A DNA stretch of 64,000 nucleotides from Ga0077536 sp035325705 (GCA_035325705.1 DAOKZI010000016.1:25297-89296), one strand, 5' to 3'. Counted from the first letter of the stretch, positions 15,818-25,841 are shown. The notes: a model not told the origin generated them from the sequence alone. Made by a program: numbers and translations.

Positions 15818-16810
15818 ATGAAATTCTCGCGCTTGTTCCTGATTGCCGCGCTGGGCCTGTCGCTGACCGCGCAGGCGGACGTGACGCTGCTGAACGCTTC
15901 CTACGATCCGACCCGGGAGTTTTACCGGGACTTCAACGCGGCCTTCGCGCAGCACTGGCAGGCAAGGACCGGCGAGGCGGTGAAGATCAATCAGTCCCAC
16001 GGCGGCTCCGGCAAGCAGGCGCGCGCCGTCATCGACGGTCTCGAAGCCGATGTCGTGACCCTGGCGCTCGCCTATGACATCGATGCGATCGCGAGCGCAG
16101 GAGGCCTGCTCGATCCGGACTGGCAGCGCAAGCTCCCCGACAACAGCACGCCCTACACTTCGACCATCGTCTTCCTCGTGCGCAAGGGCAATCCGAAGGG
16201 CATCAAGGACTGGGACGATCTCGTGCGCAGCGACGTCAGCGTGATCTCGCCGAATCCCAAGACCTCGGGCGGTGCGCGCTGGAACTATCTCGCGGCCTGG
16301 GCCTACGCCGAGGCGAAGCAGGGCTCGGCGGACGCGGCGCGGGCCTTCGTCGGCAAGTTGTTCCGCAACGTCGCCGTGCTCGACACCGGCGCGCGCGGCG
16401 CGACCACGACCTTCGTCGAGCGCGGCATCGGCGATGTGCTGATCGCCTGGGAGAACGAGGCTTTCCTCGCGCTGAACGGGCCGCTGAAAAACGACTTCGA
16501 GGTCGTGACCCCCTCGGTCAGCATCCTCGCCGAGCCGCCGGTCGCCGTCGTCGACAAGGTCGCGCAGCGTCACGGGACGGAAAAGCTCGCCCGCGCCTAT
16601 CTCGAGTATCTCTACAGCGACGAAGGACAGGAGCTCGCGGCGCGCCACTTCTTCCGTCCGCGCAAGCTCGAGATCGCGGCAAAGTACGCGGATCGCTACA
16701 CGCACACCAAGCTCGTGAGCATCGACGAGGCCTTCGGCGGCTGGAGCAAGGCGCAGGCGACGCACTTCGCGGACGGCGCGCTGTTCGATCAGATCTTCGC
16801 GGCGCAGTGA
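15818..16810 (+). CDS. sbp: Periplasmic sulfate/thiosulfate-binding protein
   Basis: The predicted protein has 330 aa. The ATG at 15818 has GGAAAG upstream and gives a short signal peptide, MKFSRLFLIAALGLSLTAQA. The mature start VTLLNASYDPTREFYRDFN and the blocks INQSHGGSGKQARAV, VVTLALAYDIDAIA, VISPNPKTSGGARWNYLAAW and VTPSVSILAEPPVAVVDKVA are diagnostic of Sbp/CysP. The SHGGSGKQ and NPKTSGGARW loops bind the sulfate. It delivers sulfate (possibly thiosulfate) to the CysTWA transporter encoded next. The cysT start lies 55 bases downstream, so the four genes form one operon. Sbp and CysP cannot be separated confidently from sequence alone. Confidence 0.92.
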   Translation: MKFSRLFLIAALGLSLTAQADVTLLNASYDPTREFYRDFNAAFAQHWQARTGEAVKINQSHGGSGKQARAVIDGLEADVVTLALAYDIDAIASAGGLLDPDWQRKLPDNSTPYTSTIVFLVRKGNPKGIKDWDDLVRSDVSVISPNPKTSGGARWNYLAAWAYAEAKQGSADAARAFVGKLFRNVAVLDTGARGATTTFVERGIGDVLIAWENEAFLALNGPLKNDFEVVTPSVSILAEPPVAVVDKVAQRHGTEKLARAYLEYLYSDEGQELAARHFFRPRKLEIAAKYADRYTHTKLVSIDEAFGGWSKAQATHFADGALFDQIFAAQ

Positions 16811-16865
16811 CGAGGGGCGGCATGAGCGCCTGCAGTGAAGGCTGCGTGCCGGCGGTGGGACGCGC

Positions 16866-17762
16866 ATGAGCACGATGGACACGGCGCTGCCGCCCCTCAG
16901 CCGGCAGTGGTTTCGGCGCGAAGCCTGGCGCGGCCATTTCCGGCGCGAGAGCGTGCTGCCGGGCTTCGGCCTCACGCTCGGCTTCACGGTGCTCTACCTC
17001 TCGCTGATCGTGCTGGTGCCGCTGTCGGCGACGATCCTGAAATCGGCGACGGCGGGCTTCGACGCCTTCTGGGCCGCGATCAGCGCGCCGCGCGTGCTCG
17101 CCGCGTATCGCGTGAGCTTCGTCTGCGCCTTCCTCGCCGCCGCGATCAACGCGGTCTTCGGTCTCCTGCTCGCCTGGGTGCTGACGCGCTACGAATTCCC
17201 GGGGCGGCGCGTCTGTGACGCGCTGATCGATCTGCCCTTCGCCCTGCCGACGGCCGTCGCCGGCATCGCGCTGACGGCGCTGTACGCGCCCAAGGGCTGG
17301 CTGGGCGAGCCGCTCGCGGCGGCCGGTCTGAAGATCGCGTTCACGCCGATAGGGATCGTGATCGCGCTGCTCTTCATCGGCCTGCCTTTCGTCGTGCGCA
17401 CGGTGCAGCCCGTCCTCGAAGGACTCGAGCTCGGCCTGGAAGAAGCCGCCGCGACGCTCGGCGCGACGCGCTGGCAGTGCTTCATGCGCGTCGTGCTGCC
17501 GGCGCTGCTGCCCGCGCTGTCGACGGGCTTCGCGCTGGCCTTCGCGCGCGGCATCGGCGAATACGGCTCGGTGATCTTCATCGCCGGCAACATGCCGATG
17601 AAGTCCGAGATCGTGCCGCTGCTGATCATCACCAAGCTCGAGCAGTACGACTACGTCGGGGCCACGGCGATCGCGGTCGCGATGCTCGGGATTTCCTTCA
17701 CGCTGCTGTTCATCATCAATCTGCTGCAGGCCTGGACGCGGCGCGGGGAGCAGCGGCGATGA
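16866..17762 (+). CDS. cysT: Sulfate ABC transporter permease CysT
   Basis: The predicted protein has 298 aa, with about six to seven hydrophobic helices, starting with GFGLTLGFTVLYLSLIVLVP. The permease EAA loop reads EEAAATLGATRWQCFMRV near residues 195-212 and contacts the CysA ATPase. DLPFALPTAVAGIAL and GEYGSVIFIAGNMPMKSEI are CysT-specific blocks. It forms the inner-membrane channel with CysW. The stop overlaps the cysW start (ATGA), which indicates coupled translation. The N-terminal about 35 residues form a charged cytoplasmic extension. Confidence 0.93.
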   Translation: MSTMDTALPPLSRQWFRREAWRGHFRRESVLPGFGLTLGFTVLYLSLIVLVPLSATILKSATAGFDAFWAAISAPRVLAAYRVSFVCAFLAAAINAVFGLLLAWVLTRYEFPGRRVCDALIDLPFALPTAVAGIALTALYAPKGWLGEPLAAAGLKIAFTPIGIVIALLFIGLPFVVRTVQPVLEGLELGLEEAAATLGATRWQCFMRVVLPALLPALSTGFALAFARGIGEYGSVIFIAGNMPMKSEIVPLLIITKLEQYDYVGATAIAVAMLGISFTLLFIINLLQAWTRRGEQRR

Positions 17763-18609
17763 GAGGGGCGGCGCCGCCCGCCGTCGCCGAGACGGCCTCC
17801 GTCCGCCGGACGCTGATCGCGATTGCGCTGGCCTTCGTCGCCGTGTCGCTGGTGCTGCCGCTCGTGCTGGTGCTGAGCCAGGGGCTCGCGGACGGCGCGG
17901 CGGCCTACTGGGCCGCGCTGCGAGAGCCCGATGCGATCGCGGCCTTGAAGCTCACGCTGCTGGCCGCCGCGATCGCCGTGCCGGCAAACCTCGTATTCGG
18001 CCTCTCCGCAGCGTGGGCGATCGCGAAGTTCGAGTTCAAGGGCAAGCAGCTCCTGCTGACCTTGATCGATCTGCCCTTCGCGGTGTCGCCGGTGATCTCG
18101 GGCCTCATCTACGTGCTCCTGTTCGGCCTGCAGGGCTGGTTCGGGCCGTGGCTCGCCGAGCACGACTTGAAGATCATCTTCGCCGTGCCCGGCATCGTGC
18201 TCGCGACGATCTTCGTCACCTTTCCCTTCGTCGCGCGCGAGCTGATCCCGGTGATGCAGGAACAGGGCACGGACGAGGAAGAAGCCGCGGCGACCTTGGG
18301 CGCCGGCGGCTGGCAAACCTTCTTCCGCGTGAGCCTGCCGAACGTGAAGTGGGCGCTGCTCTACGGCGTCGTGCTGTGCAATGCGCGCGCGATGGGCGAG
18401 TTCGGCGCGGTCTCGGTCGTCAGCGGCCACATCCGCGGCCTGACCAATACGCTGCCGCTGCACGTCGAGATTCTTTACAACGAATACAACGCGGTCGCGG
18501 CCTTCGCCGTCGCCTCGCTCCTGATGGGCCTCGCGCTCGTCACCCTCGTACTGAAAACCTGGATCGAATCGCGCGCGCAGCGAGCTGCGATCGCGCCGGA
18601 GGCCGCAGC

Positions 18610-18613
<4 letters not shown>
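17759..18613 (+). CDS. cysW: Sulfate ABC transporter permease CysW
   Basis: The predicted protein has 284 aa, with about six transmembrane helices beginning at IAIALAFVAVSLVLPLVLVL. DLPFAVSPVISGLIYVLLFG and the EAA loop EEEAAATLGAGGWQTFFRV (about 173-191) are followed by CNARAMGEFGAVSVVSGHIR, the CysW hallmark. It pairs with CysT in the membrane. The ATG overlaps the cysT stop, and its own stop overlaps the GTG of cysA (GTGA). These overlaps give a tightly coupled operon and decide the starts. Confidence 0.93.
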
Positions 18614-19389
<776 letters not shown>

Positions 19390-19420
19390 GAAATCGCGAG
19401 CTTCGAGGTCTTCGATTTCC

Positions 19421-19542
19421 GTAGCCCGGAAGCAGCGCCGCGCAGCGGCGCGGAATCCGGGAGGCTGTGGCGAAGCGGCCTTCGAACGCCGAGGATGGCA
19501 GATAGGCCGCACCCGGATTCCGCTGCGCTCCTTCCGGGCTAC
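19421..19542. repeat. REP-like inverted pair, copy 4
   Basis: The left arm GTAGCCCGGAAGCAGCG, with a GCGCCGCGCAGCGGCGCG inner hairpin, runs to GGAATCCGGG. The inverse arm CCCGGATTCCGCTGCGCTCC then TTCCGGGCTAC ends at 19542. It sits between cysA and the convergent tatD and could serve as a bidirectional mRNA end. The rest of the gap (19543-19669) holds TCTTCCCTCTGTGTTCTCCG near 19600 but no gene. Confidence 0.75.
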
Positions 19543-19669
19543 GAAGAGCGCGCACATCGGCGCTACAGGCCCAGCCATTTCTCTTCTCGGTGCCCTCCTC
19601 TTCCCTCTGTGTTCTCCGTGGTAAAACCCCAGCCCATCCGCCGGCACGGTGCCTAGCTTGGGCGCCCGC

Positions 19670-20455
19670 TCACCGCGCATCCCGGAACAGCGTGAAGAAA
19701 TTGCGGGTGGTGGCGGCGGCGAGGGTTGCGTAGTCCTCACCGCGGAGGCCGGCGAGGAATTCGGCGGTGTGGCGGACATAGGCGGGCTCGTTCGGCTTGC
19801 CGCGGCGGGGCACGGGGGCGAGCCAGGGCGCATCCGTTTCGACGAGCAGGCGCTCGAGCGGCACTCGGCGCGCGACGTCCTGCAGCGCGCGCGCGTTCTT
19901 GAAGGTCACGATGCCCGAGAAGGAGATGTAGAAGCCGAGATCCATCGCGGCCGCGGCCGTCGGCCAGTCCTCGACGAAACAGTGCATCACGCCGCCGACG
20001 GTGTCCGCGCCCTCTTCGCGCATCAGGCGCAAGGTGTCCGCCGCGGCGTCGCGCGTGTGGATGACGAGCGGCTTGCCGGCCGCGCGCGCGGCCTGGATCT
20101 GCAGGCGGAAGCGCGCGTGCTGCAGCGAGGGATCGCCTTTCTGATGGTAGTAGTCGAGGCCGGTTTCACCGATCGCGACGACACGCGGATCGCGCGCGAT
20201 GGCGCAGAGCTCCTCGACGCTCGTGTCGCGCACCTCGGTCTCGCCGTTCGGGTGGATGCCGACGCTGGCCCACACGTTCGCAAAGCGCCGCGCGAGCGCG
20301 AGCACGCCGGGAAAGGTCTCGAGATCGACGCCGACGCACAGCACGTGGCCGACGCCGACCGCGGCGGCATCGGCGAGGTACTGTGCCGTGTCGCGTTCGG
20401 CGCCGAGCAGCGGCAGATGACAATGGGAATCGACGAGCGCGGGCGGCTGCGACAT
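19670..20455 (-). CDS. tatD: TatD-family metal-dependent hydrolase / DNase
   Basis: The predicted protein has 261 aa. It has a TIM-barrel metal site: DSHCHLPLLG (residues 9-18), the second-site Glu in AIGETGLDYY, the His in VIHTRDA, the His in VMHCFVED and ETDAPWLAP near 205. Members act as Mg-dependent 3'-5' DNases in oxidative damage repair. It is the last gene of the fab-to-tatD minus-strand cluster and follows pilZ by 45 bases. The order tmk-holB-pilZ-tatD is conserved in gammaproteobacteria, which supports the YcfH/TatD call; the exact paralogue name (TatD or YcfH) is not settled. Confidence 0.88.
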   Translation of the reverse strand: MSQPPALVDSHCHLPLLGAERDTAQYLADAAAVGVGHVLCVGVDLETFPGVLALARRFANVWASVGIHPNGETEVRDTSVEELCAIARDPRVVAIGETGLDYYHQKGDPSLQHARFRLQIQAARAAGKPLVIHTRDAAADTLRLMREEGADTVGGVMHCFVEDWPTAAAAMDLGFYISFSGIVTFKNARALQDVARRVPLERLLVETDAPWLAPVPRRGKPNEPAYVRHTAEFLAGLRGEDYATLAAATTRNFFTLFRDAR

Positions 20456-20500
20456 CAGCGAGGGACCTGAAACGAAAGGCGCGCCGGACGGCGCGACGAG

Positions 20501-20869
20501 CTACATCGTGTGGGTCTGGCGGTCGGATTTCAACGCGCCGGCGAGCTGGGTTTCGATCTTGTTGCGCGTCGCGCCGTTGTCGAGCTCGCTGAACTGCACG
20601 CCGATCCCGGCCGTGCGATTGCCCTGGGCGCCGGCGGGGGTGATCCACACCACGCGCCCGGCGACCGGCAGCTTCTCCTTGCTGTCCGTCAGGGTCAGCA
20701 GCATGAAGACCTCGTCGCCGATCTTGTAGGTCTTGCTGGTCGGGATGAACAGGCCGCCGTTCTTCACGAAGGGCATGTAGGCGGCGTACAGCGAGCTCTT
20801 GTCGCGGATCGTCAGCGACAGGATGCCTTGCCGCGGATTCTTGCCGCCCGCCGCCAACGGTGTTTCCAC
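20501..20869 (-). CDS. pilZ: Type IV pilus PilZ protein
   Basis: The predicted protein has 122 aa from a GTG at 20869. The PilZ domain is of the type found in PilZ itself: LYAAYMPFVKNGGLFIPT, GDEVFMLLTL and VAGRVVWITPAGAQGNRTAG then IGVQF. The canonical N-terminal RxxxR c-di-GMP motif is absent, as is usual for PilZ proper, which works in type IV pilus assembly through PilB rather than by binding c-di-GMP. The GTG shares one base with the holB stop codon (TAG/GTG), so the genes are cotranscribed. No pil structural genes are in the window. Confidence 0.85.
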   Translation of the reverse strand: METPLAAGGKNPRQGILSLTIRDKSSLYAAYMPFVKNGGLFIPTSKTYKIGDEVFMLLTLTDSKEKLPVAGRVVWITPAGAQGNRTAGIGVQFSELDNGATRNKIETQLAGALKSDRQTHTM

Positions 20870-22048
20870 TACTGCCTGCCCTCGCTGCCTGCGCTACGCG
20901 TCCCGACGGTGCCCGCGTGCCAGTCGAACCACAGCCAAGCGGCCAGATCGACTTCACGCAGAGTCACGGGCCCCAGCTTCAAGCGCTTGACGTCCTGAGC
21001 TTTTTGGATGAACTCCCCTACAGCCTGCGAGTGTACGGCATCCGCCAGACGCTGCAAACTCGGCGCGAGTCCCCGGCCTTGCTCGGCTAGCGGCAGGCCT
21101 GCGCCGGCCTTGAGCAGCAGCAGCTCGTGGCAGATCCGCAGCCACTGATCGAGCAGCAGATCCAGCGGCAGGCTCGCGCACCGGGCGGCCGCGGCCAGCG
21201 GCGACAGCGTGCCGGCCGCGACGCCGCCGAGCGCGTCGACGAGCCCGTCGATGGCGCCAGCGAGCTCGGGTTCGATCAGCCGCTGCGCGAGCAGCGGGCT
21301 GCCGGCGGCGCGCGCGAGGCGNNNNNNNNNNNNNNNNNNNNNNNNNNNNNNNNNNNNNNNNNNNNNNNNNNNNNNNNNNNNNNNNNNNNNNNNNNNNNNN
21401 NNNNNNNNNNNNNNNNNNNNNCTCGAGCAGCGCGGGGCGCTCGAGCAGCGCGGGGCGCTCGAGCAGCGCGGGGCGCTCGAGCAGCGCGGGGCGCGCTGCA
21501 TTCGGATCCTCGGCGGCGAGCCACTCGAGGATTGTCGCGGCCTCGCCCTGATCCAGTGCCGTCCGCTGACAGCGGCTGCGTATGGTCGGCAGTAGCTGCG
21601 CGGGGCGATCGGCGAGGAGCAGCAGCACGGCGCCGGCCGGCGGCTCCTCGAGCAGCTTCAGCAGCGCATTGGCGGCCGCGCGATTCATCGAGTCCGCGGC
21701 TTCGATGGTCGCGATCTTCACGTCGCGGTAATGCGGCCGCAGCGCGTAGTACTCGCCGAGCTCGCGGATCTGATCGATGCTCAGCGCCTTGCCCGCTTCG
21801 AGCGGCGCGACCAGCGCGTGATCGGGGTGATTGCCGGCGTCGAACAGCGTGCATCCCCGACAGTCGCCGCAGGCGCGATCCCCATCCGCAGCCTCGCACA
21901 GCAGCAGCCGCGCGAAGCTGCGCGCAAATTCGCGCTTGCCGAAGCCGGCCCGGCCGTGCAGCAGCAGCGCGTGACCGAGGCGCGATTGGCGCCAGGCGCC
22001 GACGAGGCGCGTCCACGGCGCGGCGAGCCAGGGATACGGCGCGCTCAT
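20869..22048 (-). CDS. holB: DNA polymerase III delta' subunit, interrupted by an assembly gap
   Basis: The N-terminal part is clear: Walker A-type GRAGFGKREF, the zinc module ACGDCRGCTLF, the delta' block DIDQIRELGEYY-like KALSIDQIRELGEYY, NALLKLLEEPP, and the SRC motif TIRSRCQR. The clamp-loader delta' subunit lacks a catalytic ATPase role. At about residue 190 the frame enters PALLER repeats, then 100 Ns. The C-terminal half (RLARAAGSPLLAQ onward to the stop at 20869) is in another frame only because the N run has 100 bases. Removing the Ns joins LLE to RLARAAG seamlessly in frame. The true number of repeats is therefore unknown, but the gene is probably intact. Confidence 0.88.
21322..21421. 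other. Assembly gap (100 Ns) inside holB
   Basis: There are exactly 100 unresolved bases, the usual placeholder size. The gap abuts a tandem repeat on its right side, the likely reason the assembly broke. The length should not be read as real. Confidence 0.95.
21422..21493. repeat. 18-bp coding minisatellite in holB
   Basis: Four exact head-to-tail copies of CTCGAGCAGCGCGGGGCG lie next to the N gap. Read on the minus strand each unit encodes RPALLE (continuous PALLER). Since the array is truncated by the gap, the real copy number is at least four. Confidence 0.95.
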
Positions 22049-22665
22049 GCGGGCAGGCTCGCCAGCAAGGCGCGGAGCTCGGCGCCGATCGCCGCGGCGT
22101 CGCGCGTCGCATCGATGATCCGGAAGCGCGCGGGCGCGGCGCGCGCGCGCTCGCGGTAGGCCTCGCGCACCCGCGCGAAGAATTCCGCGCGCTCGGCCTC
22201 GAAGCGATCGTCCCCGCCGCGCGACTTCGCGCGGCCTAGCGCAATCTCGACGGGCGCATCGAACAGCAGGCTCAGATCCGGCTCGAGTCCGCGCTGGACC
22301 AGCGCCTCGAGCGTGGCGATCGAGGCCTGCGGCAGGCCGCGGCCGCCGCCCTGGTAGGCATAGGTCGCGTCCGTGAAACGATCGCAGACGACCCAGCGGC
22401 CCGCGGCGAGCGCCGGGCGTATCACTTTTTCCACGTGCTCGGCGCGGGCGGCGAACACGAGCAGCAGCTCGGTGAGCGGCGCCATCGCCGGCAGCGCCTT
22501 GTCGAGCAGCAGGGCGCGTATGCCTTCACCCAGGGCCGTGCCGCCGGGCTCGCGCGTCTCGACGACCTCGAGGCCGCGCGCGCGCAGCGCGGCCGCGACT
22601 TCGGCGAGCTGCGTGGTCTTGCCGACGCCTTCGATCCCTTCGAGCGTGATGAAGCGTCCCTTCAC
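22045..22665 (-). CDS. tmk: Thymidylate kinase
   Basis: The predicted protein has 206 aa. It phosphorylates dTMP to dTDP. The P-loop is in ITLEGIEGVGKTTQ (residues 6-19), followed by TREPGGTALGEGIR, the DRx motif CDRFTDATYAYQGGGRGL (about 95-112) and the LID segment KSRGGDDRFE. The start overlaps the mltG stop and its stop overlaps the holB start (ATGA), so it is in the middle of a coupled run. Length and motifs are standard, with an E. coli-type P-loop. Confidence 0.95.
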   Translation of the reverse strand: MKGRFITLEGIEGVGKTTQLAEVAAALRARGLEVVETREPGGTALGEGIRALLLDKALPAMAPLTELLLVFAARAEHVEKVIRPALAAGRWVVCDRFTDATYAYQGGGRGLPQASIATLEALVQRGLEPDLSLLFDAPVEIALGRAKSRGGDDRFEAERAEFFARVREAYRERARAAPARFRIIDATRDAAAIGAELRALLASLPA

Positions 22666-23687
22666 TGCGTGGTGTCCCGTTTGCGCGCGCGCTGGTGTTC
22701 GTGCACGGCGGCATTGTGCGCGTCCAGCGTCGCCGAGAATACATGGCTGCCGTCGCCGCGCGCGACGAAGTACAGCGCGTCGCCGGGCGCCGGATGCAGC
22801 GCGGCCGCGATCGCGGCTTCGCCGGGCATGCAGATCGGCGTCGGCGGCAGGCCGCTCCGCAGATAGGTGTTGTACGGCGTGTCGCGTTCGAGATCCGCGC
22901 GCCGCAGATTGCCGTCGAAGGCACTGCCGAGGCCGTAGATCACGCTCGGATCGGTCTGCAGGCGCATGCCCCGCTGCAGGCGGCGCACGAATACGCCGGC
23001 GATCGCGCGCCGCTCCTCGGCACGCGCGGTCTCCTTCTCGACGATCGAGGCCGTCACGAGCGCTTCATACGGTGAGGCATACGGCAGATCCGCGTCGCGC
23101 GCGGCCCAGTGCTTCTCGAGCACCTTGACCATCTGGCGGTGCGCCCGCGCGAGCAGCTCGCGATCCGAGCTCGCATGGCGATAGTCGTAAGTCGACGGGA
23201 AGAACCAGCCTTCCGCCGCCCGATCCGGCCCGCCCAGTGCCTTCAAGAGCTGCGCGGGCGGCGTGTCGCCGAGCTCGTGGACGAGGCCCGGCAGCGCCGC
23301 CGTCTGCGCCAGCAGATCGCGCACGGTCGCGCCTTCGACGAAGGTGACGGCATAGGTCTTCACGTCGCCGGCGACGAAGCGCGCGAGCAGGCCGCGCGGC
23401 GTATCGCCGGGCCGCAGCTCGTACCAGCCGGCCTGGATGCGCGAGGCGAGACCCGAGCGCGTCGCGTCGATGCGCAGGTACAGCGGATGGCGCAGCCAGC
23501 CGCGAGCGGCGAAGGTCTTGGCGATCTTCGTCACTGAGCTGCCCGGTGCGATCTCGAACAGCTCGGGCCGGGCGATCGCGATCGGCGCATCGAGATTGCG
23601 CTGCATGTCGCGCCAGATCCAGGCGCCGGCCGCGGCCAGCGCAGCGGCCAGCAGCAGGGCCGCGAGCGCGAGGCGCCGCCACTTCAC
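22662..23687 (-). CDS. mltG: Endolytic murein transglycosylase
   Basis: The predicted protein has 341 aa from a GTG that overlaps the pabC stop (GTGA). There is one N-terminal transmembrane helix (LALAALLLAAALAAAGAWIW), a LysM-like domain (FEIAPGSSVTKIAKTFAARG) and the YceG catalytic domain. The catalytic Glu lies in TASIVEKETARAEER, followed by RLQRGMRLQTDPSVIYG, YNTYLRSGLPPTPICMPG and ALYFVARGDGSHVFS. It cleaves nascent glycan strands and limits chain length. The pabC-mltG-tmk-holB order is the normal gammaproteobacterial one. Confidence 0.93.
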   Translation of the reverse strand: MKWRRLALAALLLAAALAAAGAWIWRDMQRNLDAPIAIARPELFEIAPGSSVTKIAKTFAARGWLRHPLYLRIDATRSGLASRIQAGWYELRPGDTPRGLLARFVAGDVKTYAVTFVEGATVRDLLAQTAALPGLVHELGDTPPAQLLKALGGPDRAAEGWFFPSTYDYRHASSDRELLARAHRQMVKVLEKHWAARDADLPYASPYEALVTASIVEKETARAEERRAIAGVFVRRLQRGMRLQTDPSVIYGLGSAFDGNLRRADLERDTPYNTYLRSGLPPTPICMPGEAAIAAALHPAPGDALYFVARGDGSHVFSATLDAHNAAVHEHQRARKRDTTQ

Positions 23688-24520
23688 GCGAGCGCGCCGC
23701 GGGCGCGCAGCGTCTCGACGACGCGCGTAGTGGCCGGCCAGGCGTCGAAGCGGCGTGGCGGCGCGCCCGCCAGCTCACGCACGGGCCAGATCCCGGCCAG
23801 CGAATTGCAGACGAAGATCTCCTCCGCCGTCGCCAGCAGCGCGCGCGGGATCCGCGTCTCGCGCACGGCGATGCCGGCCTCCTGCGCGGCCTCGAGCACG
23901 AGCTCGCGCAGGATGCCGGCAATTCCGGCCTCGTCCAGCGCGGGCGTGAGCCAGATATCGGCCTGAGCGACGAACACGTTCGTGCGCGTGCCTTCGATCA
24001 GCTCGTCGCGATCGTCGAACATCAGGCCTTCGTCGGCGCCGGCGGCCGCCACTTCGGCGGCGCCGAGCACCTGCTCGAGCCGGTTGAGATGCTTCAGGCC
24101 CGCGAGCCGGCGATTGCGGCCTAGCGGTGTGGCGCAGAGCATGAGGCGGATGCCCGCGTCGGCGCGCTCGGCCGGCCAGGCCGGCCACTCCGACAAATGG
24201 ACGATGCGGCGCGGCCGCGGCGCGGCCGGCGGCGCGTAGCCGCGACCGCCGCTGCCGCGCGTCAGCAGCAGCTTGAGCACGCGTTGCGGCCGCGGCGGCG
24301 CGCACGCCAGCGCGAGATCGAGATCGGCCCGCCACTGCGCAACATCGGGACAGGGCAGGCCCAAACGTGCGGCGCCGCGCGCGAGCCGTGCCAGATGCCG
24401 ATCCCAGTGCAGAGGGTGCCCGTCGACGAGGGCCAAAGTCTCGAACAGCCCGTCGCCGTAGTGCAGGCCGCGATCGTCGGCAGGGATTTCGGGCTTCGCG
24501 ATGCCGTCGACGATGTACAC
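23684..24520 (-). CDS. pabC: Aminodeoxychorismate lyase
   Basis: The predicted protein has 278 aa, a fold-type IV PLP enzyme that releases pyruvate from 4-amino-4-deoxychorismate to give p-aminobenzoate for folate. It has DRGLHYGDGLFETLAL at the start, the PLP lysine in AGLKHLNRLEQ (K143), and the cofactor-phosphate segment LIEGTRTNVFV followed by RELVLEAAQEAGI. Branched-chain aminotransferase-like relatives share the fold, but the position downstream of fabF and upstream of mltG supports PabC. The start has MYIVDGIAKPEIP. Confidence 0.9.
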   Translation of the reverse strand: MYIVDGIAKPEIPADDRGLHYGDGLFETLALVDGHPLHWDRHLARLARGAARLGLPCPDVAQWRADLDLALACAPPRPQRVLKLLLTRGSGGRGYAPPAAPRPRRIVHLSEWPAWPAERADAGIRLMLCATPLGRNRRLAGLKHLNRLEQVLGAAEVAAAGADEGLMFDDRDELIEGTRTNVFVAQADIWLTPALDEAGIAGILRELVLEAAQEAGIAVRETRIPRALLATAEEIFVCNSLAGIWPVRELAGAPPRRFDAWPATTRVVETLRARGALA

Positions 24521-24572
24521 GGCGCCTGTACTCGGGCTCGCGGACGAGGTGAAGCGCGTCCGCGAGGCTCGC

Positions 24573-25808
24573 TCAGCAGCGTTTGAAGATCAGGGTGCCG
24601 TTGGTACCGCCGAAGCCGAAGGAATTCGACAGGGCGATGTCGATCTTCATCTCGCGCGCGACGTTCGGCACGTAGTCGAGATCGCACTCCGGATCCGGGT
24701 TCTGCAGATTGATCGTCGGCGGTGCGACCTGATCGCGGATCGCGAGCACGGTGTAGATCGCCTCGACGCCGCCGGCCGCGCCGAGCATGTGGCCGACCAT
24801 CGACTTCGTCGAGCTCATCGCGAGCTTGTAGGCGTAGTCGCCGAACAGGCCCTTGACCGCGTCGGTCTCGGCCTTGTCGCCGGCCGGGGTCGAGGTGCCG
24901 TGCGCGTTGATGTAGTCGACCTGGGTCTTGTCGATCTTCGCGTCCGCGAGCGCGATGGCCATGCACTCGCTCGCACCTTCACCGTTCGGCGACGGCGCGG
25001 TCATGTGATAGGCGTCGCTGTTCATGCCGAAGCCGGCGAACTCGGCGTAGATCTTCGCGCCGCGCTGGCGCGCGTGCTCGTATTCTTCGAGCATCATCAC
25101 GCCGGCGCCGTCGCTGAGCACGAAGCCGTCGCGATCGCGATCCCAGGGACGGCTCGCGCCTTCCGGATCGTCGTTGCGCGTGGACAGCGCGCGCGCCGAC
25201 GCGAAGCCGCCGATGCCCGTCGGACAGGTCGCGTTCTCGGCCCCGCCGGCGATCATTGCATCGACCTCGCCGCGCTCGATCATGCGCGCGGCGAGCCCGA
25301 TGCAGTGGGCGCCGGTCGAGCACGCCGACACCAGGGCGAAGTTCGGACCCCTGATGCCGTACTTGATCGACAGGTTGCCGGAAATCATGTTGATGATGTT
25401 GCTCGGCACGAAGAACGGCGAAATCTTGCGCGGCCCGCCGTCGAGGAAGGACTGGTAGCCTTTCTCGATGCCGGGCAGGCCGCCGATGCCGGAACCGATC
25501 AGCACGCCGATGCGGCGGCGGTTCTCGTCGGTGACGGTGTAGCCTGAATCGTCCATCGCCTGGATGGCAGCCGCCATCCCGTAATGGATGAACGGATCCA
25601 TCTTGCGCGCCTCTTTCGGCGGGATGTACTGCGCAACGTCGAAGTCGACGATGCTGCCGCCGAAACGGGTGCTGAACTCCGAGATGTCGAACGACGTAAT
25701 CGGGCGGATGCCGCTCTTGCCGGCAACGATGTTACGCCAGGATTCGGCGACGGTATTCCCGTTCGGGGCGATCACGCCCAGTCCGGTGATCACTACGCGA
25801 CGCGCCAA
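24573..25808 (-). CDS. fabF: Beta-ketoacyl-ACP synthase II
   Basis: The predicted protein has 411 aa. It condenses malonyl-ACP with acyl-ACP in fatty-acid elongation. The catalytic triad is visible: C163 in LVSACSTGAHCIG, a His in INAHGTSTPAGDKAE and a His in SMVGHMLGAAGG. The N-terminal VVITGLGVIAPNGNTV and C-terminal SNSFGFGGTNGTLIF are standard. It follows acpP after a 105-base spacer that contains a strong hairpin. The GNTV and STPAGD forms fit FabF rather than FabB. Confidence 0.96.
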   Translation of the reverse strand: MARRVVITGLGVIAPNGNTVAESWRNIVAGKSGIRPITSFDISEFSTRFGGSIVDFDVAQYIPPKEARKMDPFIHYGMAAAIQAMDDSGYTVTDENRRRIGVLIGSGIGGLPGIEKGYQSFLDGGPRKISPFFVPSNIINMISGNLSIKYGIRGPNFALVSACSTGAHCIGLAARMIERGEVDAMIAGGAENATCPTGIGGFASARALSTRNDDPEGASRPWDRDRDGFVLSDGAGVMMLEEYEHARQRGAKIYAEFAGFGMNSDAYHMTAPSPNGEGASECMAIALADAKIDKTQVDYINAHGTSTPAGDKAETDAVKGLFGDYAYKLAMSSTKSMVGHMLGAAGGVEAIYTVLAIRDQVAPPTINLQNPDPECDLDYVPNVAREMKIDIALSNSFGFGGTNGTLIFKRC

Positions 25809-25841
25809 GTTTGGCTCCTCCCTCTCCCCTGGAAATGCGAA

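Noticed and set aside
13912..15819. Minus-strand open frame opposite the porin gene
   Set aside because: No family motifs, while the plus strand has a signal peptide, a ribosome-binding site and a beta-barrel sequence.
19590..19625. CCTCTTCCCTCTGTGTTCTCCG stretch, possible repeat remnant
   Set aside because: Only one copy in the window, so it cannot be called a repeat from this sequence alone.
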